Positions 48,751 through 59,172 of a DNA stretch of 64,000 bases are shown in pieces (positions within the stretch are counted from its first letter, which is position 1; the number at the start of each line of letters is the position of its first letter). Under the pieces are notes generated by a model, which worked only from the letters and a program-made list of their open reading frames with translations, ran no database searches and had not been told where the DNA came from. The stretch lies in the NCBI RefSeq assembly GCF_028554725.1, contig NC_071668.1, forward strand, positions 9,407,001 to 9,471,000. The letters run 5' to 3'. Both the position numbers and the translations under genes were made by a program. This stretch comes from Zeugodacus cucurbitae (lineage: Eukaryota; Arthropoda; Insecta; Diptera; Tephritidae).

Positions 48751-50253
48751 ATTTGAAGAAAAGATCCACTATACACTTTGAAATGCAAACTATTCTAAGC
48801 GACAGCACTCGTGAGTTTCTTCCTCAGAGCTCGTGTCAAAACAGGTTTTACCTTCACTAACTGTGCATTGGAGCTCAGTTTCAAGGAAGTTCTCGGTTTT
48901 AATTATTCAATATTGCAAACTCAGATATTAATTCAACTTTGCTCCAAGAAATAAACTTATGTTATACTTTTTGAGATACATATATATTTTCGAAAGATCT
49001 AAAATCGTCCAAACTAGAAAAGAACGATGGAAACACCACCAGTCTCTGAGAAAGTGCGCTACACCAGAGATTGTAATACTTTTAAGTATCTCTCGAGCTT
49101 TCTTAAAAAAATATGAATGAAAATTCAAGGCTTCTGAGACTAAACTAATCCACAATCTTCATCTCCACCTGTCACATCGTCCATCGTTAAGAACAGGGTT
49201 CGAATTTGTCCACTAAGCTTAATCTATATAAAAAATATCAATAGTATGAGTTCTATAATTCGTTCAAATCTGGCAACCTTAAATTTGAATCTTCGCAACT
49301 CCTACCAACCACATGCATACATCAGGAAACTCGCCCAACAAATCATGTATGCATGTGATGAGTAGGCAATTATAATATTTGTCCCTTTGTTTTATAGCTT
49401 TCTTACTTTTTTGGGTATTAGTACATGGTTAGGTAAAGGAAAAGCTGTGTGCTTATGTTAGGGATATACTCAAGCAGTGTACTTTACATACATGTTAACA
49501 CATGCCTTAATAAATGCAATTACTTTTATGAATAAGTGTAGGAGATTGTTAATATTTTCATGTCTTTAAGTTCGTTTAAAGGGATAAGGATTTTGATTTA
49601 CAATTTATACCTCCAGTAATACCTGCTAGCTTCTTCAATAAAAGGTAAACGAAAATTTACATAAATGATTTGTGCTTGAAAGAGTTGTATCATAAATTAA
49701 GAATAATTAATTTATTTGTTTATGTTAAATGGGAAGTAGTGGCTGAAACTGTAATAAGCTTTGTAGAGGAATAAGTGTCCAAAGTTTATTCAATTTTAAA
49801 ATTCACATTATAAATGGAATTAGAAATATCTGATCGATCATCGATTGACGGTTTCCTTTTCCAAATTCAAGACTCTCTTTCACGAAAGTCGGCTTTTTGA
49901 AATCATAGAACCTATTAAAATCAGTTGCGGAGCTCTGATTTAGCCGATTACTTCTCCACAATCGGATGACGTTTAAATGGTTGAGGTCAGAACAATCCTC
50001 CATGATCTTCCGTTTATTTTCACCCATTATCCATTTAAATAAAACATTTCTAAAATAGTTCTTTAAATTCATTATAGATCAGGAAATCAGATCTCAAAGA
50101 AAGTATCTAAGCTCCCGAGCTATCCGTGTGAGACTTTTCAAATGTACAAAATATAGATCCTAACTTCACTTAGTTAGGAGCATCTTAACGTCAATTCTAA
50201 TTCCATCGAGCAATTTATTAATAAGATTCATGTAAATACCAAGGAAATGACGT
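48751..50253. other. Unique DNA, no supported gene
   Basis: No gene was recognised. The 89-codon frame at 49803-50072 (-) has an ordinary composition but no motif. Confidence 0.4.
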
Positions 50254-50563
50254 AATTGGTTCTCTATGAGTCTCTGCTTTTCTACATCAGTGACTAACAT
50301 AAGCTAAATAAGCTCAGAGATAGTCAGCAGTACTTGCTCAATCGATGAGTCCTTCTACCTTAAATCCATGTTAGAAGATCTACAATGCTTCTTGTAATTT
50401 TTGGGCGCAATTGGTTCTCTATGAGTCTCTGCTTTTCTACATCCGTGACTAACATAAGCTAAATAAGCTCAGAGATAGTCAGCAGTACTTGCTCAAACGC
50501 TGAGTCCTTCTACCTCAGATCCATGTTAGAAGATCTACAATGCTTCTTGTGATTTTTGGGATA
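50254..50563. repeat. Tandem duplication, period 155 bp
   Basis: Two head-to-tail copies begin AATTGGTTCTCTATGAGTCT at 50254 and 50409. They differ at only about six positions over 150 bp (for example CATCAGTGAC against CATCCGTGAC), so this duplication is much younger than the one at 48.4 kb. Its function is unknown. Confidence 0.92.
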
Positions 50564-52420
50564 TATCTTAAAAATCTTCTACGGATTGATTGGTCACTTC
50601 CCTCTTGATAGCCATGCGTCCTGAGACTTACTGTCGAGGTTTCATTAGAAAAGATGAGATGGAATCATCTATTAATCTGAGATAAAGGTCGAAGAGCTTT
50701 ACTTATCACCTCTTTAGCCATCTAGGAGACTTACATAGTATTGGATTTAAGTGTTTTCAGGTATGAGATGAGGGCAAAGGAACTCAGTTCGGTCACCGGA
50801 TGGCACTTCAGCACACTTTAGAAGCTAATATTTGAAAAACTCCTTTCTAACCTAAAATAATTCGATGAAATCAAGAAGAAAATACTATTTTCCTCCACCC
50901 TAGTTGCCTTTTGCGCAAAAATTAGTATACTATTTCACGTATCTTAAATATTTATTCGTGTAATAATGTCCAATCCTTTGTCGGCAAATCCTTTGTTCAA
51001 CATTTTTCACCTGCTGCCGTTATCAACGAGTCAAGTAGGTGCTTAACGCTCATTTATAACGGCAGCAAACAACCACACTTGCACCGCGGCTGAAGAGTGT
51101 TCGCAGAAGTACTAATACCAAAACAGCACACTTCATGTGAAAAGTATGCTATTTTTACAAGTTGCACGTCCTTGCACATACAAAGACACTTCGAAGCATT
51201 GTGCCACACCGTGCCGCACGTGTATGTGGCATGGAAAAAATATTAACGCAGTAAACATAAAAATGATTTTCACACGTTGAAGGCGGATCATCAGCGGACT
51301 CAACAGGCTAAACAGCCAGCCAGCAAGCAAGCTAGCTAAGAACAATCGGGATTTTCAATAGCTTTACGATATTACTTTGTATAAAAAGCACCTGGGACAC
51401 CAACACAACAAACACACAGCCACAGCAACACATACATAATGTGGCAATGTGGCAGGTCATAACCGTTTTGGTATCAATGGAGACTTGGAAAAAAAGTATG
51501 TGAAAACATGAAAAGCAGCAGTGGGGCGTAACGCCACGGAAGTGGCAGACGATTGGAAAAATATTAGAAATATGTTGCAGCATGAGACAGGTTGAGGTGG
51601 CAAAGATAAACGGCTTCTAAATATTGCTGCTTATAAGTGTTGTTGTAGTCTGTTTTGCCTAGCATTTCGCTAGCTGCCACTGTCATGCATATGCAAGTGA
51701 AGCCCCCGCCCCCCATCTAACATTACCATCCATATATACATATAGAGCCGCTTGGTTATTGGCAGCGCGCATGAATAATAGAATACGAAATACGGGAAGC
51801 TCGCATGTTCGTGCTGTTTACTATTGCATCTGTGGCAAGTAGCAAGCAGCAAGTAGCACCATTGTGCGTCCCATCAACCGTCGGAGTGCGTGTGGTGAAG
51901 AGCACGATTTTTGCGCATAAATAAAAAATATGAATCGATAAGCAGAATGTGGTAAAGTCGTAAAAATAAAAGTGACGCTCTGAGTAACCTCAAGCATACT
52001 TTACATAAAAGACACATTTATATGTGTGTATAGGTACTTAGAAGGGCCTCCGTTAGCTACTTTTGTTGTTTACAACGCGTCGCCCGCTTGATATGTTTGA
52101 GACCCTGCGTCTTGAATATGCTATATAACTTAAATTCTCAGAATCGAAGACGCACAATCTATAACAGTCAACAAGGCTGTAGGCTTAGTCCGGTTCATAT
52201 GTGAAAATGACCAACGATACATGTGAATACCTTCTGGATCCATAAAAGAGCATTCGGAGAAAGCGCTAGTTAACGAGGCTACTAGAACCTCAGTTATTAC
52301 TATAATTGGGCTCTCTGAGTATCTCCAATTCCACTGGATCCGTGTGTATGTTTTTATAAGACATTTATCTCGTAAGGTTGTGTTCTATTAGCGCTCCTAA
52401 TAAACATTGATCTTCCTTTA
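50564..52420. other. Unique DNA, no supported gene
   Basis: No gene was recognised. Small frames at 51133-51852 (-) lack domains. Confidence 0.4.
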
Positions 52421-52700
52421 CGAATACCGCAGACGATGGAACGATGAGCAGTACGAGTTATACGACGACATTGACATAGTTCAGCGAATAAGAAGACAGC
52501 GGCTACGCTGGCTAGGTCATATTGTCCGAATGGACGGAAACACTCCGGTTTTGAAAGTGTTCGATGCTGTATCCGCCGGAGGGAGCCAAGGAAGCGGAAG
52601 GGCTCCAATCCGTTGGAGGGACCAGGTGGGAGTTCGACCTGATGACACATGGGATCTCCAACTGGCGCTATCATCGATTCGCCTATCATAGCATACATAC
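52421..52700 (+). mobile_element. RTE-like LINE, short 3' fragment
   Basis: The fragment starts abruptly at CGAATACCGCAGACGATGG, which matches 44885 onward in the copy at 44.5 kb, and reads EYRRRWNDEQYELYDDIDIV and RLRWLGHIVRMDGNTP. About 30 bp are missing between two GGCGC words near the C-terminus, consistent with slippage between short direct repeats. It ends in GCATACATAC. Flanks ATCTTCCTTTA and ATCTTCACTTC may be a decayed target duplication. It is a dead copy of the same family. Confidence 0.85.
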
Positions 52701-53009
52701 AATCTTCACTTCGTTCAGATCTGGACCGTCGCGGTTACAGTACTTCCCAAATTTTATTTCCATGACGCTTCTTTCGTTGTCCGGTAGAAGTCTTTGACAT
52801 GTTTTATCTCTAATATCCAATCATTTCAAAATTTATCTTCGGATGTGCTCCTGCGGATAACCGGTTATGAAAAGCTTAATCAGAAGTAGTCGCAAGAATG
52901 AATCAGAAGAAAAGTATTTGGGACTTAAGAATGAGATCTAAACTATGATTCATTAAGTCTAATGAAAAAGCAAATTAACTAAATTATTCCGATGCAACCC
53001 ATCTTAAGT
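52701..53009. other. Unique DNA
   Basis: Nothing was recognised. Confidence 0.4.
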
Positions 53010-53218
53010 AACACTGAAGGAACCCTGGAACCCAGAAAGGTGTGTCTTAGCTTTTAATCATGAGCTCTGAAAGCCTCAGTTGTAGTTAGTGGTGCCAGGA
53101 TGACAAACCTGGGATACCAATATTCTAAAAAGTGATCTCTGAATAAGAGCTGGTTAAGGAACATTGAAGGAACCCTGGAACCCAGAAAAGTGAGCCTTAG
53201 CTCTCACTCAGGAGCTTG
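53010..53218. repeat. Direct repeat, period 150 bp
   Basis: The block TGAAGGAACCCTGGAACCCA with its flanks at 53011-53068 recurs at 53161-53217. The two 57-bp copies differ at about nine sites. The sequence between them is less similar. Confidence 0.8.
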
Positions 53219-54915
53219 CCAATCTTTTATGCGATCTGTGTATATATTTCGGAACGGCTTGGACTTTTCACTTCCTATAGATCGTCTATAAATTTATTAT
53301 AATTGATGGTAATTGTGTCTTAGATCCCAATCTCGCCTTTTGAGCATCACATTTTTCCCCTCATAAACCTTCCTTCCTGAACTTTTCTTCGGAAACTATG
53401 GTCTCGTTTTATTTTCGAGTTTCGACTTCAATTCTTACGAAATTAATACAACAAGACACTCTTTCCAAAATGCCCTTGTATCAACAAGATCGCACTTCTT
53501 CGAGCCGTGGCCTTGTACTACCCCAACCACTAGCAACAAAATAATAATCCCAATCTAAATCATAAAAAGCAACGAGCAAAAAGTGTTGCAAGTTCAACAA
53601 AATTGCAGTTAAGCTGCAGAGATAAGCATCTTTATGTGCACTTACGCATACACTTGCGTGTCGATGCGTTAAAATGCAATTTGCCACACCAGCAAATCAC
53701 TCAAACTAATGGCAACTGATAATGGCGGCAAGCAAGCGGATTATGCCACTCTAACTGGAGAGACGACGGCAACTTGCAGCGCCTTATTTGCATTAGTACA
53801 AAGTTTACAACAACAACACAACTACTACCAATATTAAATACTGACGTTGCAACACTCACCGCGCGCTGCTTGTTGCAACTTGTTCACAAATTAATTGCAT
53901 GCCACATGTAATGTTGTAAAATGCATTTCATTGGCAAATTAGCACCAAAAACTCGAACGCCAGTGTGAAGTGGAGGTGAGGCATGTGGCAGGTGAAGCGA
54001 CGACGCGCCTCCACTTAAACACTTGTACGCCCTACTTCCGTTCACAGCGCGCACACGCTCAATTACAAGCAACCGAGCCGACCATTCTACCAGCCGACCA
54101 CATCCCGTGTGTTTCTCCGCCGAACTGGCTTGCCTACTTTCTTGTGCAACGCTTTGTCGTCGTTAACGGCCGCATGTTGCATGCCGCTTATTAGTCAGTC
54201 ATTTATGACAAAACAAGTTTGAGTAGCACTCACTTAGTCGCTTTAACTGCCCTAATGATAAGCTCTGTTGCACGGGTATCGGAGGGCGCGCGCAGCTACA
54301 TGTGGCCTGCCATACAATAAATACCGGAATTAGTGTTGTAATTTGGAATTTTCATTGCATTAATGCGGCGGCAAATGCATTCGTAACGCGCTGTTGCATG
54401 CTACATGCTGCACATATCTACTCATTCACTTACGTACACTACAAATAGTTCTCGCATTGTTGCAAGCCTCTCATATACTCATCAACTAGTACAAGCGCTG
54501 CGTATTGGCAGCTTTGTTGCAACCTGCAACCAACCAACAACAACAAAACAACCGCTGTTGAGTGGTAAATTAATTTTGTGAGATTAAGTCGCTGCCGCGT
54601 TTGCTGATTCTGACGATGACTAGGATGAGTCGGCTGAGCCGCGCTCAAGTTGTTGCGCCGTTGCACTTCCCACTCGCATAAAACCGCTTGAAAATACCTG
54701 CCGTCAGCGCGTGTGTGTGTGTGTGCGCGCGAAAAGTATTGCGTGGCATGCATGTAATGTCACAATGATATTTGGCACGCAAGCACATTCAAATTTTATG
54801 CCCACAATCGGAAGTGATAACACGCAGCTTAAGTTGAAGAGGATTTCTAATTATCGCACTTTGCGCTTCACCCAAGTCGCAGAAAGCTTTGGTCTTGAGA
54901 ACTTTTCGGTGAACA
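53219..54915. other. Unique DNA, no supported gene
   Basis: No gene was recognised. A (GT)n tract lies at 54711-54725, and the interval 53940-54300 is GC-richer. Confidence 0.4.
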
Positions 54916-56298
54916 TTTTTATACTCTCGCAACCTGTTGCACAGAGTATAATAGTTTTGTTCACATAACGGTATTTTGGTCACCAAGAAATATAAGAGTT
55001 AGATATGCGGTTATATATACATAAATGATCAGGATGACGAGTGGATTTGAAATCCGGATGTCTGTCCGTGCGTCTGTCCGTGCAAGCGATAACTTGAGTA
55101 AAAATTAAGATATCTTAATGAAACTTGGAACACATGTTCCTTGGCACCCTGAGGAGATTGCTTCCGAAAATGGGTCCAAATCGGTCCACTGCCACGTCCA
55201 CAAAATGGTGGAAACCGAAAACCTATACAGTGTCATAACTAAGCCATAAATAAAGTTATGAAAATGAAATTTGGTACATAGGATCCCATTAGGGAGGGGC
55301 ACATTTGGATGTAATTTTTTTGGAAAAGTGGGCATGACCCCGCCCCAAATAGGCTTTTTGTATATAACTCGCAAATCAGTAAAGCTATATAAACCAAACT
55401 TTCTGCAGTCGTTTCTTTTATTCATTTCCTTATACAGTCCAAAAGTGAAAGAAATCGGATAATAACCACGCCCACCTCCCATACAAAGGTTAGGTTTAAA
55501 ATTACTAAAAGTGCGTTAACTCATTAACGAAAAACGTCAGAAACACCAAATTGGGCGTGGCGTCGCCCACTTATGGGTCAAAAACCATACCTCAAGAACT
55601 CCTCAACAGATTTCAATGAAATTCGATATATAAAATTTTCTTGACACCCTGATGACACGGGTGGATGGGCGAAATCGGTTCACAACTACGTCTACTTCTC
55701 ATATAACTCAATTTTAAATTCTTTTGATTCGTTCACTTTATAATACATATATACATTAGGAACAAATGGAGATAGCGGAATAAAACATTACACAAATACT
55801 GTATTTGAGCTGTGACATCACTTGTGGAAAAATTGTCAAAATCGAACCATGACTTTTCAAGGCCCCTGATATCGAACATGAAGAACTCAGTGCCTAAGGG
55901 TAATTTTTCACCGAAAATATAGGTAAATCCCTCAGATTTTTTTATGAAATTCATTCCCTCTGAATTTTTTTCTTATAACAGTTTCTCTATGTACCTGAAA
56001 TGGTAAAAATCGGGTCATAACTTCCCACAGATCCCATATACCTAATTATAAGTAATATTAAATTAAGGGAGCGTATAGTCTTAGATACATTGTATCTTGG
56101 TGGTGAAAACGAGTGAAATCGGTTTAGGAATTACCTCAGTCCCCATATACTATTTATGATGATTTTCGTTATTCTATTGAACTTTATACCGAATATGTGG
56201 GTCGAATTGTGTTATCTTTATAAAATTACATCAATAAATTGCGAGAGTATAAAGTGTTCGGTTACACCCGAACTTAGCCCTTCCTTACTTGTTTTACT
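54916..56298 (+). mobile_element. DINE-1-like non-autonomous element, copy 5 (longest)
   Basis: TATACTCTCGCAA at 54920-54932 pairs with TTGCGAGAGTATA at 56239-56251. The GTCY-like run lies at 55060-55085. The 3' stem-loop GTTCGG-TTACAC-CCGAAC is at 56255-56272, and the copy ends near CTTGTTTTAC. It keeps sequence at 55700-56200 that the shorter copies have largely lost. Its 3' end is included in the tandem duplication that follows. Confidence 0.72.
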
Positions 56299-57314
56299 AG
56301 AAAATAGTTAAGAGTTTATAAGAGGTCCCGACTTCTCTTTAAATTCGAGAAACTTGTGTTGAAAATTTAAGGCTAAATTCCAGGAAGCTTAGATATTTTA
56401 TTCTCTATAAAAATTTAGAATCTGTTAGGGCAATACATGGAGAAGGAAGGTATTGGGTAAACATAAATATTTTTCTCAGTTAAATCCAGTTAAATTGAAC
56501 CTTTATCTAGAGTCCCCGACCGATTAATCGGCCATTGCATCGGCATCGGTTAAAAAATTCAGTATCGACATCGGCAATATTTGGGCGATTCTTTGTACTT
56601 CTTTCAAATGTCTATTAAATCAAAGTTTTGTCTATTATTTTTTAGGTTTGTTTAAAGCTTAAATATGAATTATTCTGTTCGCCTTATAAACCACAGTTTG
56701 ATTCATATTTGATTGAACCAATCCTTCATTGTGGTAATAATAAAGGGTGATTTTTTAAGAGCTTGATAACTTTTTTTAGAGAGTATAAAGTGTTCGGTTA
56801 CACCCGAACTTAGCCCTTCCTTACTTGTTTTACTAGAAAATAGTTAAGAGTTTATAAGAGGTCCCGACTTCTCTTTAAATTCGAGAAACTTGTGTTGAAA
56901 ATTTAAGGCTAAATTCCAGGAAGCTTAGATATTTTATTCTCTATAAAAATTTAGAATCTGTTAGGGCAATACATGGAGAAGGAAGGTATTGGGTAAACAT
57001 AAATATTTTTCTCAGTTAAATCCAGTTAAATTGAACCTTTATCTAGAGTCCCCGACCGATTAATCGGCCATTGCATCGGCATCGGTTAAAAAATTCAGTA
57101 TCGACATCGGCAATATTTGGGCGATTCTTTGTACTTCTTTCAAATGTCTATTAAATCAAAGTTTTGTCTATTATTTTTTAGGTTTCTTTAAAGCTTAAAT
57201 ATGAATTATTCTGTTCGCCTTATAAACCACAGTTTGATTCATATTTGATTGAACCAATCCTTCATTGTGGTAATAATAAAGGGTGATTTTTTAAGAGCTT
57301 GATAACTTTTTTAA
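56243..57314. repeat. 536-bp tandem duplication, two near-identical copies
   Basis: The segment starting GAGAGTATAAAGTGTTCGG at 56243 begins again at 56779, and the copies run in parallel for 536 bp. The one substitution I found is G56650 against C57186. Each unit spans the end of the DINE-1-like element, unique DNA, a candidate hAT terminus and the first ~35 bp of the rosa 3' end. The join at about 56778 fuses rosa terminal sequence directly to the DINE-1-like inverted repeat. The duplication therefore happened after both elements inserted. An assembly error is the main alternative. Confidence 0.95.
56508..56556 (+). repeat. Candidate hAT left terminus
   Basis: TAGAGTCCCCGACCGATTAA followed by TCGGCC and GCATCGGCATCGG resembles, in inverted form, the segment at 59117-59164 (TAGTGTCCGACTGATATCC then GGCCGATGCCGAT). 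The flanking 8-mers CCTTTATC (56500-56507) and GCTTAATC (59165-59172) agree at 6 of 8 positions, as a decayed 8-bp hAT target duplication would. A second copy of this end lies at 57044 because of the tandem duplication. No hAT transposase was seen. Confidence 0.4.
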
Positions 57315-58573
57315 AAAAAAAAACGCAAAATCTCATCGGTTCTTTATTTGAAACGTTAGATTGGTTCATGACATTTACTTTTTGAAGATAATTTCATTTA
57401 AATGTTGACCGCGGCTGCGTCTTAGGTGGTCCATTCGGAAAGTCCAATTTTGGGCAACTTTTTCGAGCATTTCGGCCGGAATAGCCCGAATTTCTTCGGA
57501 AATGTTGTCTTCCAAAGCTGGAATAGTTGCTGGCTTATTTCTGTAGACTTTAGACTTGACGTAGCCCCAGAAAAAATAGTCTAAAGGCGTTAAATCGCAT
57601 GATCTTGGTGGCCAACTTACGGGTCCATTTCTTGAGATGAATTGTTCTCCGAAGTTTTCCCTCAAAATGGCCATAGAATCGCGAGCTGTGTGGCATGTAG
57701 CGCCATCTTGTTGAAACCACATGTCAACCAAGTTCAGTTCTTCCATTTTTGGCAACAAAAAGTTTGTTAGCATCGAACGATAGCGATCGCCATTCACCGT
57801 AACGTTGCGTCCAACAGCATCTTTGAAAAAATACGGTCCAATGATTCCACCAGCGTACAAACCACACCAAACAGTGCATTTTTCGGGATGCATGGGCAGT
57901 TCTTGAACGGCTTCTGGTTGCTCTTCACCCCAAATGCGGCAATTTTGCTTATTTACGTAGCCATTCAACCAGAAATGAGCCTCATCGCTGAACAAAATTT
58001 GTCGATAAAAAAGCGGATTTTCTGCCAACTTTTCTAGGGCCCATTCACTGAAAATTCGACGTTGTGGCAGATCGTTCGGCTTCAGTTCTTGCACGAGCTG
58101 TATTTTATACGGTTTTACACCAAGATCTTTGCGTAAAATCTTCCATGTGGTCGAATAACACAAACCCAATTGCTGCGAACGGCGACGAATCGACATTTCA
58201 CGGTCTTCAGCCACACTCTCAGAAACAGACGCAATATTCTCTTCTGTACGCACTGTACGCATTCGTGTGGTTGGTTTAATATCCAATAAAGTAAACTGAG
58301 TGCGAAACTTGGTCACAATCGCATTAATTGTTTGCTCACTTGGTCGATTATGTAGACCATAAATCGGACGTAAAGCGCGAAACACATTTCGAACCGAACA
58401 CTGATTTTGGTAATAAAATTCAATGATTTGCAAGCGTTGCTCGTTAGTAAGTCTATTCATGATGAAATGTCAAAGCATACTGAGCATCTTTCTCTTTGAC
58501 ACCATGTCTGAAATCCCACGTGATCTGTCAAATACTAATGCATGAAAATCCTAACCTCAAAAAAATCACCCGT
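57279..58573 (-). mobile_element. rosa (DD41D) mariner-superfamily element, full length
   Basis: This 1295-bp element is flanked by TA on both sides (57277-57278 and 58574-58575). Its termini are ACGGGTGATTTTTT (5', at 58573 on the minus strand) and AAGGGTGATTTTTT (3', at 57279), inverted repeats of about 14 bp with one mismatch. It encodes a complete transposase. Compared with the copy at 46.4 kb, it lacks 11 bp just inside the 3' end. A 35-bp fragment of the same end lies at 56743-56777 through the tandem duplication. Nothing obvious prevents activity. Confidence 0.95.
57375..58460 (-). CDS. DD41D transposase (rosa subfamily), 361 residues, intact
   Basis: This is a cut-and-paste transposase that would act in the nucleus, binding the element's inverted ends and moving it into TA sites. 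Residues 1-120 form the DNA-binding region with two helix-turn-helix motifs: an opening MNRLTNEQRLQIIEFYYQNQ, then SIRRRSQQLGLCYSTTWKIL near 90-109. The catalytic domain carries D159 (LFSDEAHFW), D252 (FQQDGATCHTA) and D294 (DLTPLDYFFWG), with exactly 41 residues between the last two. That DD41D spacing defines the rosa group known from tephritid flies. There is no stop or frameshift. The start is the first ATG after the 5' terminus, 113 bp inside the element, and the same ATG is kept in the deleted copy. The length is normal for the superfamily. Identity over 216 residues with the deleted copy argues for recent mobility. Confidence 0.95.
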   Translation of the reverse strand: MNRLTNEQRLQIIEFYYQNQCSVRNVFRALRPIYGLHNRPSEQTINAIVTKFRTQFTLLDIKPTTRMRTVRTEENIASVSESVAEDREMSIRRRSQQLGLCYSTTWKILRKDLGVKPYKIQLVQELKPNDLPQRRIFSEWALEKLAENPLFYRQILFSDEAHFWLNGYVNKQNCRIWGEEQPEAVQELPMHPEKCTVWCGLYAGGIIGPYFFKDAVGRNVTVNGDRYRSMLTNFLLPKMEELNLVDMWFQQDGATCHTARDSMAILRENFGEQFISRNGPVSWPPRSCDLTPLDYFFWGYVKSKVYRNKPATIPALEDNISEEIRAIPAEMLEKVAQNWTFRMDHLRRSRGQHLNEIIFKK

Positions 58574-58589
58574 TATAAAGTCTAGTATA

Positions 58590-59070
58590 AATAAATTCAT
58601 TATTTTTGTGCTGAATTGGAGGTTTTATTTAGCGATTGTTGAGATCTTCAAAAAACTGAGACAGTCGATTTCCAGACGAAGTAACATCATTCGCCACAGA
58701 CATAAAAAAGTGATAATCACTTGGCTTCTGGTCGATCAGATAAGGTGGATGCAAAAGAGCCTACCAAACGAACTCTCGAAGTTTCTATCGAGTCATTATC
58801 AATGTGTTTGGCCTCTCGTTTTCCTGATGAAACACAACTCTTTCCCTTTTGGCTGACCGCTTCTGAGCAATCGCTTCACTCAGCCAGTCCCATTGTTGTC
58901 AGTACACGTCCGAAATAAGTTTTGCCGTAGAGGGGCTCAAAATAAATAATTAAATAATTTCAAATCCACCAAACGTATTGCTAAACCTTCCTGACCGCCA
59001 ATCCTTGCTTGGCCACCATTTGCGTCATTTCGCCGCGATTCCACGGCGACCGTTTTCATTAACCAATTAA
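58590..59070 (-). mobile_element. Mariner (DD34D) transposon relic
   Basis: The minus strand from 59060 reads KRSPWNRGEMTQMVAK followed by QGLAVRKV, the counterpart of the mariner KRSWSKRGE and AKPGLTARKVLL blocks. Further on come AIAQKRSAKRERVVFHQENERPNTL and then KPSDYHFFMSVAND, the third-aspartate region. Stops and shifts occur throughout. The element is 5' and 3' truncated and belongs to the same general group as the relic at 37.6-38.4 kb, but it is a separate copy. Confidence 0.72.
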
Positions 59071-59116
59071 GAAATGTATCAATTTTTTTTGAGATGTAGC
59101 AGCAATTCACAAGTAG

Positions 59117-59164
59117 AAATAATAAAAATCGGCATCGGCCAAATTGGATATCAGTCGGACACTA
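59117..59164 (-). repeat. Candidate hAT right terminus
   Basis: This is the inverted partner of 56508-56556, as described there. If the pairing is right, the rosa element, the mariner relic and one junction of the tandem duplication all lie inside one hAT-derived frame. Confidence 0.38.
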
Positions 59165-59172
59165 GCTTAATC

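Noticed and set aside
49195..49220. GGTTCGAATTTG resembling a tRNA B box
   Set aside because: The flanking sequence cannot form a cloverleaf and no A box lies at the right distance.
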